Assembly: GCF_017571525.1 (NCBI RefSeq)
Contig: NZ_JAGETY010000007.1
Span: 62,001-126,000 of the forward strand
Source of the DNA: Hymenobacter sp. BT559
GTDB taxonomy: Bacteria > Bacteroidota > Bacteroidia > Cytophagales > Hymenobacteraceae
DNA length: 64,000 bases
Direction: 5' to 3'
In this document: positions 1 to 8,349 of the stretch, piece by piece
Layout: every line of letters starts with the position of its first letter
How positions within the stretch are numbered: the stretch's first letter is position 1
The notes under the pieces: generated by a model
The model's database searches: none
What the model saw: the letters and a program-made list of their open reading frames with translations, nothing else
Told to the model about the DNA's origin: nothing
Position numbers and translations under genes: made by a program

Positions 1-165
1 TACTGGGACCCCGAGTTCAGCACCGACATCAAGGGCCAGGGCGAGTTTCTGTTCTACACCGCCGATGGCGGCGGCAACTTCCAGATTGCCACCGAAGGCG
101 TGAGTCTGGCCGGCGACCCTAGCCAGGGCAAAGCCACCATCTACGTAGCGCCCAAATCGCGCTAG
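1..165 (+). CDS. C-terminal end of a large surface or secreted protein (partial)
   Basis: The frame is open from base 1 and ends at TAG 163-165, giving the last 54 residues of a protein that begins outside the window. The tail has a YWDPEFSTD start, a central FLFYTADGGGNFQIATEG strand pattern and a GDPSQGKATIYVAP end. This resembles the closing beta-sandwich of Bacteroidota MG2 / TonB-plug or carboxypeptidase-regulatory-like proteins, which often read as W-N/D-P, D-x-x-G, F-Y-T-A-D and E-G. The family call rests on motif resemblance only. A 50-bp palindromic terminator follows the stop directly. Confidence 0.5.
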   Translation, partial: YWDPEFSTDIKGQGEFLFYTADGGGNFQIATEGVSLAGDPSQGKATIYVAPKSR

Positions 166-172
166 CCTGCAC

Positions 173-222
173 CCCAAAAAATAGCCCTCAGTAGTACGTA
201 CTACTGAGGGCTATTTTTTGGG
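173..222. terminator. Bidirectional terminator, 25-bp perfect palindrome arms
   Basis: Bases 173-197 and 198-222 are exact reverse complements with no loop. A-rich and T-rich blocks (176-181 and 214-219) flank the GC core, so the structure can end transcription of the upstream plus-strand gene and of mfd arriving on the minus strand. Confidence 0.85.
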
Positions 223-241
223 TACCTAGTCTATCAGGCTT

Positions 242-3200
242 TTAAGCCAAAATCATTTCGGCGGCGCCTAGCTCCACGAGCAAGCGCTGGGCCATGCCCA
301 CATTCTTAATACCGTCGATAGTGATTTGCAGCTTGTCTTTCTGGTCCTTCATGCGGGCCGTGCGGGGGTGCGTCTGTACAAAATTTAGAATCTGCCCAAA
401 CTGCTCGCCCTGAAAATACGCTTCGTGCCCGGCGCCGGCCGGCACGTAGGCGCGCAGCGTTTCGCGCTTCAAAGTCAGCTTGTCGAAGCCCAGGCGGCTA
501 GCCTGCCAGCGCAGCTTCACAATATCCACGAGCTGCTGCACCTGCTCGGGCAGCGGCCCGAAGCGGTCGGTCATGCTAGCCACGAGCTTGGAAAGCTCCT
601 CGGGCTTCTGGGCCCGGTCGAGCTTGGCGTAGAGCTGCAGGCGCTCCGACACGTTGTTGACGTAGGTGTCGGGGATGAGCACCGGCAGGTCGGTTTCAAT
701 CTGGGTTTCCCGGGGGCCGCTGTTGAGGGCACCGGCCGCCACTTGCAGGCGCTGCTGGCTGGTGCCGGCCGTGCCTTCGCCCAGGAAAAGGTCGCGGAAT
801 TCCGTTTCCTTCAATTCCTGTACGGCCTCGTCGAGCACCTGGTGGTAGGCCTCGTAGCCGAGGTCGTTGATAAAGCCCGACTGCTCGCCCCCTAGCAAAT
901 TGCCCGCGCCCCGAATGTCGAGGTCGCGCATGGCCACGTTGAAGCCCGCGCCCAGGTCCGAAAACTCCTCCAAGGTATTGAGGCGCTTGCGGGCGTCGGC
1001 GGGCAGGTTGGCCACGGGCGGGGTCAGCAAGTAGCAATAGGCTTTGCGGTTCGAGCGGCCCACGCGGCCGCGCATCTGGTGCAAGTCGGAGAGGCCGGTT
1101 AGGTGCGCCCGGTTGATAATGATGGTGTTGGCATTCGGAATGTCGAGGCCACTCTCGATGATGTTGGTCGAAACCAACACGTCGAATTCACCTTCTACAA
1201 ACTTCATCATGCGCTTTTCGAGCTCTTCGCCCTCCATCTGGCCGTGGGCTACGGTTACGCGGGCGTTGGGCACGAGGCGTACTATCATGGCCGCCATCTC
1301 CACGATGTCGGAGATGCGGTTGTGCACGAAAAATGCCTGCCCGCCGCGCTTCAGCTCGCGCGCAATGGCGTCGCGTACAATGGTTTCGTCGAATACGTGA
1401 AGCTCGGTTTGCACCGGCTGGCGGTTGGGTGGTGGCGTGGCAATCACGCTCAGGTCGCGGGCGCCCATCAGCGAGAAGTGCAGCGTGCGCGGTATGGGCG
1501 TGGCCGAGAGCGTGAGCGTATCCACGTTCACCTTTATTTCCTTGAGCTTGTCCTTGGTTTTGACGCCGAATTTCTGTTCTTCGTCAATAATCAGCAGGCC
1601 CAGGTCCTTGAACTGCAGCTTCTTGTTGGTCAGCGCGTGCGTGCCAATGAGAATATCCGTCTTGCCAGCCGACACGCGCTCCATCGTTTCCTTCACCTGC
1701 TTCGGCGTCTTGAAACGGTTGATGTACTCCACCGTCACCGGCAGGTTGGCTAGGCGGTCGCGGAAGGTCTTGTAGTGCTGCATCGCCAGAATGGTCGTGG
1801 GCACGAGTACCGCCACCTGCTTGCCGCCCGCCGCCGCCTTAAACGCCGCCCGAATGGCTACTTCGGTCTTGCCAAAGCCCACGTCGCCGCACACGAGCCG
1901 GTCCATGGGGTGGGGTTGCTGCATGTCCTGCTTCACGTCCTCGGTGGCCTTGGCCTGGTCAGGCGTGTCCTCGTAGATAAAGCTCGACTCCAGCTCGGCC
2001 TGCAAAAAGTCGTCTTTCGGAAACGCGAAGCCCGGCGCGCTCTTGCGCTTGGCATACAGCCGGATAAGGTCGGCCGCAATGTCCTTGACCTTCTTTTTGA
2101 CCGACTTCTTTTTATTCTCCCACTCCGGCGACCCTAGCTTACTCATGGTGGGCGGCGTGCCCTCGGCGCCGCTGTACTTCGCGATTTTATGCAGCGCGTG
2201 AATGCTCACCGTCAGCACGTCGTCGTCGCGGTACACCAGACGAATGGCCTCCTGAATGTGGCCGTTGATATCAACCTGCGTGAGGCCGGCAAAGCGGGCA
2301 ATGCCGTAGTCCTGGTGCGTTACGTAGTCGCCGGGCTGTAGCGTCTTCAGTTCGCGCAGCGTCAGGGCTTTTTTCTTGGAAAACTTCTTCGTTTCCTGCG
2401 CTCGGTAGTAGCGCTCAAACAACTGATGGTCAGTATACACTGCTAGCCCTAGCTGTTCGTCCACGTAGCCTTCGCGCAGGGCAATGAGCAGGTGCTGAAA
2501 CTGCACATTGGGGTCGAGCTCGTCGAAAATCGTGCGGAGCCGGTCGGCTTGGCGCACCGAGTCGGCCGCGATAACGGTCGTGAAATCGCGCACCTTGTTC
2601 TCCCGAATGTTCTTCAGCAGGCGCTCAAAATCCTTATTGAAGCTGGGCTGCGGCTTGGCCGTGAATTGAAACTCCTGCGAGTTCTTGAAATAAAAGCGCT
2701 TACCGAACTCCACGATGGCAAATTCATCCAAGCACTTCTTCAGGCTCTTGCCCTGCTCAAACAAGTCGCTGGGCTTCGACACGATTTGCATGCCGCTAGC
2801 CTCGTCGAGTACCTTCTTGAAGTTGGCCTCGGCCTTGTCAAACAGCTCGGTTACCACATCCAGCGTCTGGCGCACGTCTTTCATCCACAGGCAGCTGGTG
2901 CGCGGCAAAAACTCCAGAAACGACTCGCGCCGCTCCTGCAAGAGCTTGGTTTGCACGTTCGGGATAATGCTCACCGAGGTGCGCGGCTCTACCGAAAGCT
3001 GCGTCTCGGGGTTGAACGTGCGAATGCTCTCAATCTCATCGCCAAACAGCTCCAGGCGGTAGGGCAGCTCATTTGCATAGCTAAACACGTCCACGATGCC
3101 GCCGCGCACCGCATACTGGCCGGCCTCGTACACAAAATCCGATTTCTCGAAGTCGTACTGGCCTAGCAGCTCGCCCAAGAAATTGACATCCAGCTTGTCG

Positions 3201-3718
3201 CCCACTTTAGCCGAAAACGTATTCTGCACCAGGCTTTGGCGGTTGATTACTTTCTCGCTCAGCGCCTCGGGATAGGTCACGATGAGCGGGGCCGCGCCCA
3301 GCGCCGCTACGCTAGCCTGCCGGCTGGCATTGAGCTGGTTAAGTACCTCCGCGCGCATCAGTACGTTGGCGTTTTCGGTCTCATCAAACTCGTAAGGTCG
3401 CTTGTAGGAGCTCGGAAACAGCAGCGCCTCGGGCCCCTCGGGCAGCAGGTGGCGCAGGTCAGCCATAAAGAGGGCGGCCTCGTCCTTATCGTGTAGCACA
3501 AATACGTTGGGGTGCGCATGGTGCGCGCTCGCGGCAGCCACTACAGCATCTTGCGAGCCTACCAGGCCGCGCAGCTGTACGCGCAGCTCGCCGCCGCGGG
3601 CCGCGTCGTCGGCCGGGCGCTCCGCATCGGCAGGTTTGTAGGCTGCCAGCAGGCGGGCGCTCAGGGTCTGAAGCTCGGCATCGAGGCGATAAAGGCGAAG
3701 AAAGTCAGCTACTTGCAC
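242..3718 (-). CDS. mfd: Transcription-repair coupling factor Mfd
   Basis: This 1158-residue cytoplasmic SF2 translocase removes RNA polymerase stalled at DNA lesions and recruits the UvrA excision machinery. The protein runs in the usual Mfd order. A UvrB-like N-terminal part comes first. The RNAP-interacting CarD-like module follows (around residues 450-520, with LQPGDYVTHQDYGIARF). The helicase core has Walker A GDVGFGKTE near residue 610 and the DEEQKFG motif near 711. A motif-VI-like segment HQMRGRVGRSNRKAYCYLL comes later, then a C-terminal TRCF domain. Length is normal for the family. The gene stands alone: it converges on the upstream partial gene and diverges from the coiled-coil gene at 3858. 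It has an ordinary ATG start and no sign of damage. Confidence 0.98.
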   Translation of the reverse strand: MQVADFLRLYRLDAELQTLSARLLAAYKPADAERPADDAARGGELRVQLRGLVGSQDAVVAAASAHHAHPNVFVLHDKDEAALFMADLRHLLPEGPEALLFPSSYKRPYEFDETENANVLMRAEVLNQLNASRQASVAALGAAPLIVTYPEALSEKVINRQSLVQNTFSAKVGDKLDVNFLGELLGQYDFEKSDFVYEAGQYAVRGGIVDVFSYANELPYRLELFGDEIESIRTFNPETQLSVEPRTSVSIIPNVQTKLLQERRESFLEFLPRTSCLWMKDVRQTLDVVTELFDKAEANFKKVLDEASGMQIVSKPSDLFEQGKSLKKCLDEFAIVEFGKRFYFKNSQEFQFTAKPQPSFNKDFERLLKNIRENKVRDFTTVIAADSVRQADRLRTIFDELDPNVQFQHLLIALREGYVDEQLGLAVYTDHQLFERYYRAQETKKFSKKKALTLRELKTLQPGDYVTHQDYGIARFAGLTQVDINGHIQEAIRLVYRDDDVLTVSIHALHKIAKYSGAEGTPPTMSKLGSPEWENKKKSVKKKVKDIAADLIRLYAKRKSAPGFAFPKDDFLQAELESSFIYEDTPDQAKATEDVKQDMQQPHPMDRLVCGDVGFGKTEVAIRAAFKAAAGGKQVAVLVPTTILAMQHYKTFRDRLANLPVTVEYINRFKTPKQVKETMERVSAGKTDILIGTHALTNKKLQFKDLGLLIIDEEQKFGVKTKDKLKEIKVNVDTLTLSATPIPRTLHFSLMGARDLSVIATPPPNRQPVQTELHVFDETIVRDAIARELKRGGQAFFVHNRISDIVEMAAMIVRLVPNARVTVAHGQMEGEELEKRMMKFVEGEFDVLVSTNIIESGLDIPNANTIIINRAHLTGLSDLHQMRGRVGRSNRKAYCYLLTPPVANLPADARKRLNTLEEFSDLGAGFNVAMRDLDIRGAGNLLGGEQSGFINDLGYEAYHQVLDEAVQELKETEFRDLFLGEGTAGTSQQRLQVAAGALNSGPRETQIETDLPVLIPDTYVNNVSERLQLYAKLDRAQKPEELSKLVASMTDRFGPLPEQVQQLVDIVKLRWQASRLGFDKLTLKRETLRAYVPAGAGHEAYFQGEQFGQILNFVQTHPRTARMKDQKDKLQITIDGIKNVGMAQRLLVELGAAEMILA

Positions 3719-3857
3719 AGAATTTGGCTTAGTGGGCTAAAAGCAGGCAGCCCGGCCGGGCAAAATTCCGGTCGGGCTAGGCGCTCAGACAATACTACGG
3801 CTAGCCCCCGAAAGTTTCCGGTGTAACTTCGGCCAAGAATTTTAGTAGATTTATAAT

Positions 3858-4166
3858 ATGAATCCGCGTGACCTGCCCGAAGTGGTGTCGGAGCTAATTA
3901 TTGAGATGCACGAGGTGCGCTCGGAGCTAAAGGCTATCAACGGGCGACTCGACCGCCTAGAGAGCCGCATGGAAGGTGTTGAATCTGAAATAAAACTGCT
4001 GCGTATAGAGCTTCGCCACGAGCTTAAAGAGAACAGCCGCAGTATAGTAGAAGGCATTACGCGCGGTTTTGAGCCCTTCCTCAATCGCCTGCTGGAGCAC
4101 GACGACCAGCTGCGCAACCACGCCGGCCGGCTCCGTAATCTCGAAAATCCTCAGCCCGAGAAATAG
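3858..4166 (+). CDS. Small coiled-coil hypothetical protein
   Basis: This 102-residue charged protein is almost entirely heptad-like helix. Residues 10-60 (SELIIEMHEVRSELKAING onward) contain repeated Leu/Ile/Met at a/d spacing, so a parallel coiled coil is likely. There is no signal peptide or membrane segment. The ATG at 3858 follows an AT-rich leader with a possible -7 box TAACTTCG at 3824-3831. Its TAG stop (4164-4166) touches the TTG start of the next gene with no spacer, which suggests translational coupling with the DUF457 membrane protein. I do not recognise a function; it could be an oligomerising partner of that protein. Confidence 0.7.
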   Translation: MNPRDLPEVVSELIIEMHEVRSELKAINGRLDRLESRMEGVESEIKLLRIELRHELKENSRSIVEGITRGFEPFLNRLLEHDDQLRNHAGRLRNLENPQPEK

Positions 4167-4907
4167 TTGCGCGGTTCTGCACACCTGGCCATTGGCCTCA
4201 TTACGGGCGTAGCCGTGGCTAGCCTCGTCAAGGGTATTCCCTTTTCGCCGGCCGGCATTGCCCTAGCGGGCTTCTCGGCCCTGGCCCCCGACCTCGACCA
4301 TCCCGAGAGCAAGCTCAGCCACCGGCTGGGCTTCACGCATGGCTACGTGCGCTGGGCGTTTGGCGCGGCCGCGCTGGGCCTGGCGGCTTATGCGTATTTC
4401 CAGCTTAAGCCTGGCCCCGACCAGCGCCTGAGCTACACCGCGGCCTTGGCCTTTGGCCTGCTGGGTGTGGCGTTGCAAGGCGGCTCGGCCCGCAAGCTGG
4501 CATTGCTGTTTACGGGCCTAGCCACGGTGCTGGCGGGGCTGTATGCGCAGTTTCTGTGGCTGAGCTTGCTGGGTACGTTTATCGCGCTAGCCCCCTTCAC
4601 AGCGCACCGCAGCTGGACGCATACCATCTGGGCCACGGCGCTCTGGACCTACATCGGCTACCTGGCCGACCACTCGCTGGGCTGGCGCGGCATAGCGCAG
4701 TATGCGGGGGCCGGCTACGCCTCGCACCTGCTGGCCGATACCCTCACCAAATCGGGGGTGCGCTGGCTGCTGCCGCTCACCGATTTCAGCTTCAAAATAC
4801 CGGTACTCAGCACGGGCTCCAAAACTGGGAATGTCCTAGAAGCGGCCATCTGCCTGGGCTACGGACTACTGGTGCTGGGGCTGGCTATCGGGCGGATAGG
4901 GTTTTAA
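4167..4907 (+). CDS. DUF457 / YdjM-like membrane-bound metal-dependent hydrolase
   Basis: This 246-residue inner-membrane protein belongs to the YdjM (DUF457) family of putative metal-dependent hydrolases, whose substrate is unknown. Family histidines and aspartates are present: an early H near residue 6, the ALAPDLDHPES segment near residue 40, HRLGFTHG near 52, and a second HRSWTHT near residue 147. At least five hydrophobic stretches alternate with these motifs. I chose the TTG at 4167 because it abuts the stop of the upstream gene and puts the family's typical SAHLAIG opening at the N-terminus; no nearby ATG does so. It probably shares an mRNA with the coiled-coil gene. Confidence 0.85.
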   Translation: MRGSAHLAIGLITGVAVASLVKGIPFSPAGIALAGFSALAPDLDHPESKLSHRLGFTHGYVRWAFGAAALGLAAYAYFQLKPGPDQRLSYTAALAFGLLGVALQGGSARKLALLFTGLATVLAGLYAQFLWLSLLGTFIALAPFTAHRSWTHTIWATALWTYIGYLADHSLGWRGIAQYAGAGYASHLLADTLTKSGVRWLLPLTDFSFKIPVLSTGSKTGNVLEAAICLGYGLLVLGLAIGRIGF

Positions 4908-5055
4908 AATGAATTACTTGTGTATGTACCGGTCGTGTCTTAGCTTCGCAGTTGAGCGAGTGGCACGGCGGCGGTAAAAGTATCCAAGTGTATAGTTTAA
5001 CAGCATGGCCCACTTAGGTCTGTGCACCCCGTCATTCGCTTATTTTTAATGTGTT

Positions 5056-5083
5056 AGCCCGCAGCGCCGTTAGCCGGCGGGCT
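5056..5083 (+). other. Leader hairpin upstream of the NYN gene
   Basis: AGCCCGC and GCGGGCT form a 7-bp stem followed by a short T-containing tract (TTATT) 57 bases before the chosen ATG. It could be a weak terminator for the DUF457 gene or an attenuator. Its presence argues against reading the NYN gene from further upstream. Confidence 0.4.
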
Positions 5084-5140
5084 TTATTCCGACTGCTACC
5101 CAATTCACAAATTTTTACCCACACCAACGTTCAGTATTTT

Positions 5141-6229
5141 ATGAACCAGATGAATAGTCCGCTCATCCGGGTCGGCGTTTTCTACGACGGCAATTATTTT
5201 CTTAAGATTAGTGATTATTACTATTTCCAGCACGAGCGCAAAGCCCGCATTAGCCTCGAAGGCCTGCACGAGTTTATCCGCCACCAGGTAGCCGAAGAAG
5301 AAGACGTAGACGTGCGCTTGGCGCAGATTACGACCTCCCACTTTTTCCGGGGCCGCCTTTCGGCCACCGAAGCCCGCGATAAGGACCGCTTGTTCCATGA
5401 CCGCCTGCTCGACGATATTCTGATGAACCTGGGCGTGTGCACGCACTACATGCCCCTCAAAACCCGCGACGGTCGCCTGCAAGAGAAAGGTATCGACGTG
5501 TGGCTCAGCCTCGAAGCCCTCGAAATGGCGCTGCACAAAACCCTCGACGTGGTGGTGCTCATCGCGGGCGACTCGGACTACGTGCCGCTTATCCGCAAGC
5601 TCAACACGGTGGGTACCCGCGTGATGCTCCTCAACTGGGACTTTAAATACGAAGACTTTAAGGGCGAAACCCGCGTGACGCGCGCCTCGCAGCACCTGCT
5701 CGAGCAGGCTACCTACCCGGTGGCCATGCACGCCGTTATCGACCGCGGCCTGCAGGAGCAGGACGAGGTAGTGGAAAACATGTTTGTGACGCAGAGCGAG
5801 CCCGCCGCGTTTGCCACCATGCCCGCCCCGACCGCTACCAACGGCCATGCTACGAATGGCCAGAGCTATGCCCCCGCCGCCGCTAGCCCCGCTACTGCAG
5901 CAAGCCGCGCGGCCGTGCGCCCCACTGGCCCCACGGCCGCGGGTCCGGTTGGCACGGTCGGCATCAGCACCATTAAGAACCTGAAAAACGGCTTTGGCTT
6001 CGTAGTGATGCCGCCTAACAACTTGTTTTTCAGCTACGCCGACTTGTCGGAGGGTGACTTCAACGACCTGCGCGAAGGCGATTGGGTAGAATTTACGGTG
6101 GGCCGCAACCACCGCGACGAAGACTGCGCCCGTAACGTGCGCAAAGTAGCTGCCCCCGCCATGACCGGCGACGAAGAGGGCGACTACGAGCCCAGCACCG
6201 TAGCCCACTCGATGGGCGCTGTGCTGTAA
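5141..6229 (+). CDS. NYN (LabA-like PIN) domain protein with C-terminal cold-shock domain
   Basis: This 362-residue cytoplasmic protein has two recognisable parts. Residues 9-180 form a NYN/LabA-type PIN nuclease-like fold, with RVGVFYDGNYF at the front, KGIDVWLSLEAL in the middle and VVLIAGDSDYVPLIRKL as the metal-binding acidic motif. After an Ala/Thr/Pro-rich linker of about 70 residues comes a cold-shock-like OB fold (about 270-345) with NGFGFVVMPPNNLFFSYADL, matching the usual GFGFI...FVH pattern. NYN proteins act on RNA, so a single-strand RNA nuclease or binding role is likely. An in-frame extension of 30 residues exists upstream but has poor composition and spans a hairpin, so ATG 5141 (or 5150) is preferred. 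Confidence 0.88.
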   Translation: MNQMNSPLIRVGVFYDGNYFLKISDYYYFQHERKARISLEGLHEFIRHQVAEEEDVDVRLAQITTSHFFRGRLSATEARDKDRLFHDRLLDDILMNLGVCTHYMPLKTRDGRLQEKGIDVWLSLEALEMALHKTLDVVVLIAGDSDYVPLIRKLNTVGTRVMLLNWDFKYEDFKGETRVTRASQHLLEQATYPVAMHAVIDRGLQEQDEVVENMFVTQSEPAAFATMPAPTATNGHATNGQSYAPAAASPATAASRAAVRPTGPTAAGPVGTVGISTIKNLKNGFGFVVMPPNNLFFSYADLSEGDFNDLREGDWVEFTVGRNHRDEDCARNVRKVAAPAMTGDEEGDYEPSTVAHSMGAVL

Positions 6230-6251
6230 GCAGCCCTGGGAAATTAGGCTG

Positions 6252-6285
6252 AAAAGCCCCGCTGCTACCCGGCAGCGGGGCTTTT
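6252..6285. terminator. Rho-independent terminator between convergent genes
   Basis: A 14-bp perfect stem (6252-6265 with 6272-6285) and a 6-base loop, with an A run on the left and six T on the right. It serves the NYN gene on plus and the thioesterase gene on minus. Confidence 0.9.
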
Positions 6286-6296
6286 TTGTGCCCAGG

Positions 6297-6749
6297 CTAG
6301 AGTTGCTTTTTGGCCACCGGGTAACGGTTGAAGGTGCCCAGGCCCTGGGCCACGGCGGGGTCGTCGGCATCGTCGGCCTGGCGGTAGATGGTGCCGCTGG
6401 CCACGATAATGGACTTGCCGGTGTGCTCTACTTTGGCCACTGCGCGTAGCTCATCGCCGAGGTGCACGGGCCGCAGAAAATTGATTTTGAACTCGACCGT
6501 CGATACTAAATCGCCGCCCGTGAAGGCTAGCGTGAGGGCGGCCGCACCCAGCACGGCATCCATGAGGCCAGCCAGCACGCCGCCATGCGCCGTGCCCGGC
6601 GACGACAAGTGCGCTTCCTGAATAACCATGCGGTACTCGGCCAGCCCGGGCTCGGGCACCGTGAGTGTCATACCATTGGCCTGGCCGTAGCGATTGATGC
6701 GATTGTAGTGGGCCACTAGGGCGGGCCAGTCGGTGAGAGGCGAAGACAT
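6297..6749 (-). CDS. PaaI-family hot-dog thioesterase
   Basis: This 150-residue protein has the single hot-dog fold of the PaaI/YdiI acyl-CoA thioesterase family, which hydrolyses acyl- or aryl-CoA in the cytoplasm. The signature HLSSPGTAHGGVLAGLMDA (residues about 47-65) holds the HGG turn that starts the central hot-dog helix. It is followed by the strand STVEFKINFLRP and the closing KVEHTGKSIIVASGTIY. Length is typical. It is a single gene facing the NYN gene across a shared terminator. The substrate cannot be told from the sequence. Confidence 0.9.
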   Translation of the reverse strand: MSSPLTDWPALVAHYNRINRYGQANGMTLTVPEPGLAEYRMVIQEAHLSSPGTAHGGVLAGLMDAVLGAAALTLAFTGGDLVSTVEFKINFLRPVHLGDELRAVAKVEHTGKSIIVASGTIYRQADDADDPAVAQGLGTFNRYPVAKKQL

Positions 6750-6900
6750 GAAGGACGGAGTTGCGTAAAGGCCAGCGGCAGTCTGCTAGCTTGGTGGGGC
6801 GGCGAAGATGCAAGCCAAACACGCTTCCGGCCAATCCGTACCTTTACTGCCCTAGCTGGGGCCGGCCCACGGCCCATTTTTTAGTAACCATCGCCTTCCC

Positions 6901-7392
6901 ATGCCATCCTTCGACATCGTCAGCAAAGTAGACCCGCAAACGCTGGAAAACGCCATCAACACCGCCAAGAAAGAACTCGCCACGCGCTACGACCTGCGCG
7001 ATACCAAGGGCGGCATTGAGCTCGATAAAAAAGCCAATACCATTCAGCTCAGCTCCGAAAACTCGATGCGCATCAAGGCGCTGGAAGATATTCTGCTCAC
7101 GCGCATCGTGAAGCAGGGTATCGATGGCACGGCTCTCGACTTTACGGCTGAGGAGCAGGCTAGCGGTACGCTCGTGAAGAAAACCATTAAGGTGCGCGCC
7201 GGCGTGGACAAGGAGGCCGGCCGCAAAATCATTAAGACCATCAAGGACAGCAAAATCAAGGTAGAAGCCCAGATGCAGGACGACCAGATTCGCGTGTCGG
7301 CCAAGAAAATCGATGACTTGCAAGCTGTTATCGCGCTGCTGCGCCGCACCGATAATGGCCAGCCGCTGCAATTTGTCAATATGAAGTCGTAA
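6901..7392 (+). CDS. yajQ: YajQ family nucleotide-binding protein
   Basis: This 163-residue protein matches YajQ from end to end: MPSFDIVSKVD at the start, ATRYDLRDTKGGIEL near residue 32, GRKIIKTIKDSKIKVEAQ near 104, and VRVS/KKIDDLQAVIALLR at the end. YajQ has two ferredoxin-like domains and binds nucleic acid; in Xanthomonas a homologue binds cyclic di-GMP. The role here is not shown by context. It is a single gene, divergent from the thioesterase, with ATG 6901 giving the canonical N-terminus. Confidence 0.95.
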   Translation: MPSFDIVSKVDPQTLENAINTAKKELATRYDLRDTKGGIELDKKANTIQLSSENSMRIKALEDILLTRIVKQGIDGTALDFTAEEQASGTLVKKTIKVRAGVDKEAGRKIIKTIKDSKIKVEAQMQDDQIRVSAKKIDDLQAVIALLRRTDNGQPLQFVNMKS

Positions 7393-7406
7393 CTGATTAG
7401 TGCGTC

Positions 7407-7430
7407 TGGCATGGGGCTAGCCCCATGCCA
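7407..7430. repeat. 24-bp perfect palindrome centred on GCTAGC
   Basis: The sequence from 7407 to 7430 is its own reverse complement, centred on GGGGCTAGCCCC. It lies just after yajQ and has no T tract, so it is a weak terminator candidate at best. It is an example of the iterated GCTAGC motif. Confidence 0.6.
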
Positions 7431-7492
7431 TTGGGCGCGGCTGCCGTACTTTTCACCCTGAATTCATTTCTTTACTTTTCACGAGCTTCTGC

Positions 7493-8290
7493 TTGTCACC
7501 ATTCGCTGCCTTTTCGCCCGAGCACTTTGCGGCCTTTTCGCACGTGCAAACCTGGGTTAGCCTGCTTACCCTCACACTGATGGAAATCGTGCTGGGGATA
7601 GACAACATCATCTTTATCTCCATCACCGTCAATCGGCTAGCCCCTGGCGAGCAGGCACGGGGCCGCACCATCGGGTTGCTGCTGGCGCTGCTGTTTCGCA
7701 TCGGGCTGCTGCTCAGCATCTCCTGGATTGTGAGCCTGCGCTCGGCGCTGTTTACGCTTAACATTCCGCCGCTGATTGAGAACTTCGGTGTGAGCGGGCG
7801 CGACCTTATCTTGATGACGGGCGGTTTATTCCTGATTTATAAGAGCACGACCGAAATTCATACCAAGCTGCAAGGCGAAGAGGAAGACGAAAATGCGCCC
7901 AAAACGCACGCCAAACTGGGGGCTATCATCTTGCAAATCATTGTTATCGATATCGTTTTCAGCTTCGACTCTATTCTGACGGCGGTGGGCCTGGTCGACA
8001 ATGTGCTGGTGATGATAGCGGCCGTTATCTGCGCCATGGGCATTATGCTGGCCTTTAGCGGCGCAGTGGCCGACTTTGTGAATCGCAACCCCACCATCAA
8101 GATGCTGGCGCTGTCGTTCCTCATCATGATTGGCTTTATGCTGGTGATGGAAGCCGCGCACAAGGAGGTTGAGAAGGGCTACCTGTACTTCGCCATGGCC
8201 TTTTCGCTGGTGGTAGAGATGCTGAACATGCGCCTGCGCCGCAAAAGCAAAACCGGCCCGGTGCACCTGCGCGATTCGCCCAGCGACTAG
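7493..8290 (+). CDS. TerC family integral membrane protein
   Basis: This 265-residue protein has about seven transmembrane segments and the TerC hallmarks: TLTLMEIVLGIDNIIFISI (residues about 26-44) and IVIDIVFSFDSILTAVGL (about 149-166), each with acidic residues inside a membrane helix. Family members are linked to metal handling, including manganese efflux (YoaP/Alx-like) and tellurite resistance. An acidic EEEDENAP loop lies between the halves. The start is taken as TTG 7493 because no ATG precedes the first helix. It is convergent with the next gene across a hairpin terminator. Confidence 0.92.
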   Translation: MSPFAAFSPEHFAAFSHVQTWVSLLTLTLMEIVLGIDNIIFISITVNRLAPGEQARGRTIGLLLALLFRIGLLLSISWIVSLRSALFTLNIPPLIENFGVSGRDLILMTGGLFLIYKSTTEIHTKLQGEEEDENAPKTHAKLGAIILQIIVIDIVFSFDSILTAVGLVDNVLVMIAAVICAMGIMLAFSGAVADFVNRNPTIKMLALSFLIMIGFMLVMEAAHKEVEKGYLYFAMAFSLVVEMLNMRLRRKSKTGPVHLRDSPSD

Positions 8291-8311
8291 CTAGCCCTCG
8301 TGATAGGACCC

Positions 8312-8347
8312 AACCAAATGCCGCCCGGTACCGGGCGGCGTTTGGTT
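8312..8347. terminator. Bidirectional terminator
   Basis: An 18-bp loop-less stem (one G-U pair) centred at 8329/8330, followed by TTTTT at 8346-8350. It separates terC from the convergent orphan gene. Confidence 0.85.
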
Positions 8348-8349
8348 TT

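Noticed and set aside
7407..7430. Terminator after yajQ
   Set aside because: A perfect palindrome but without a T tract; kept only as a repeat.
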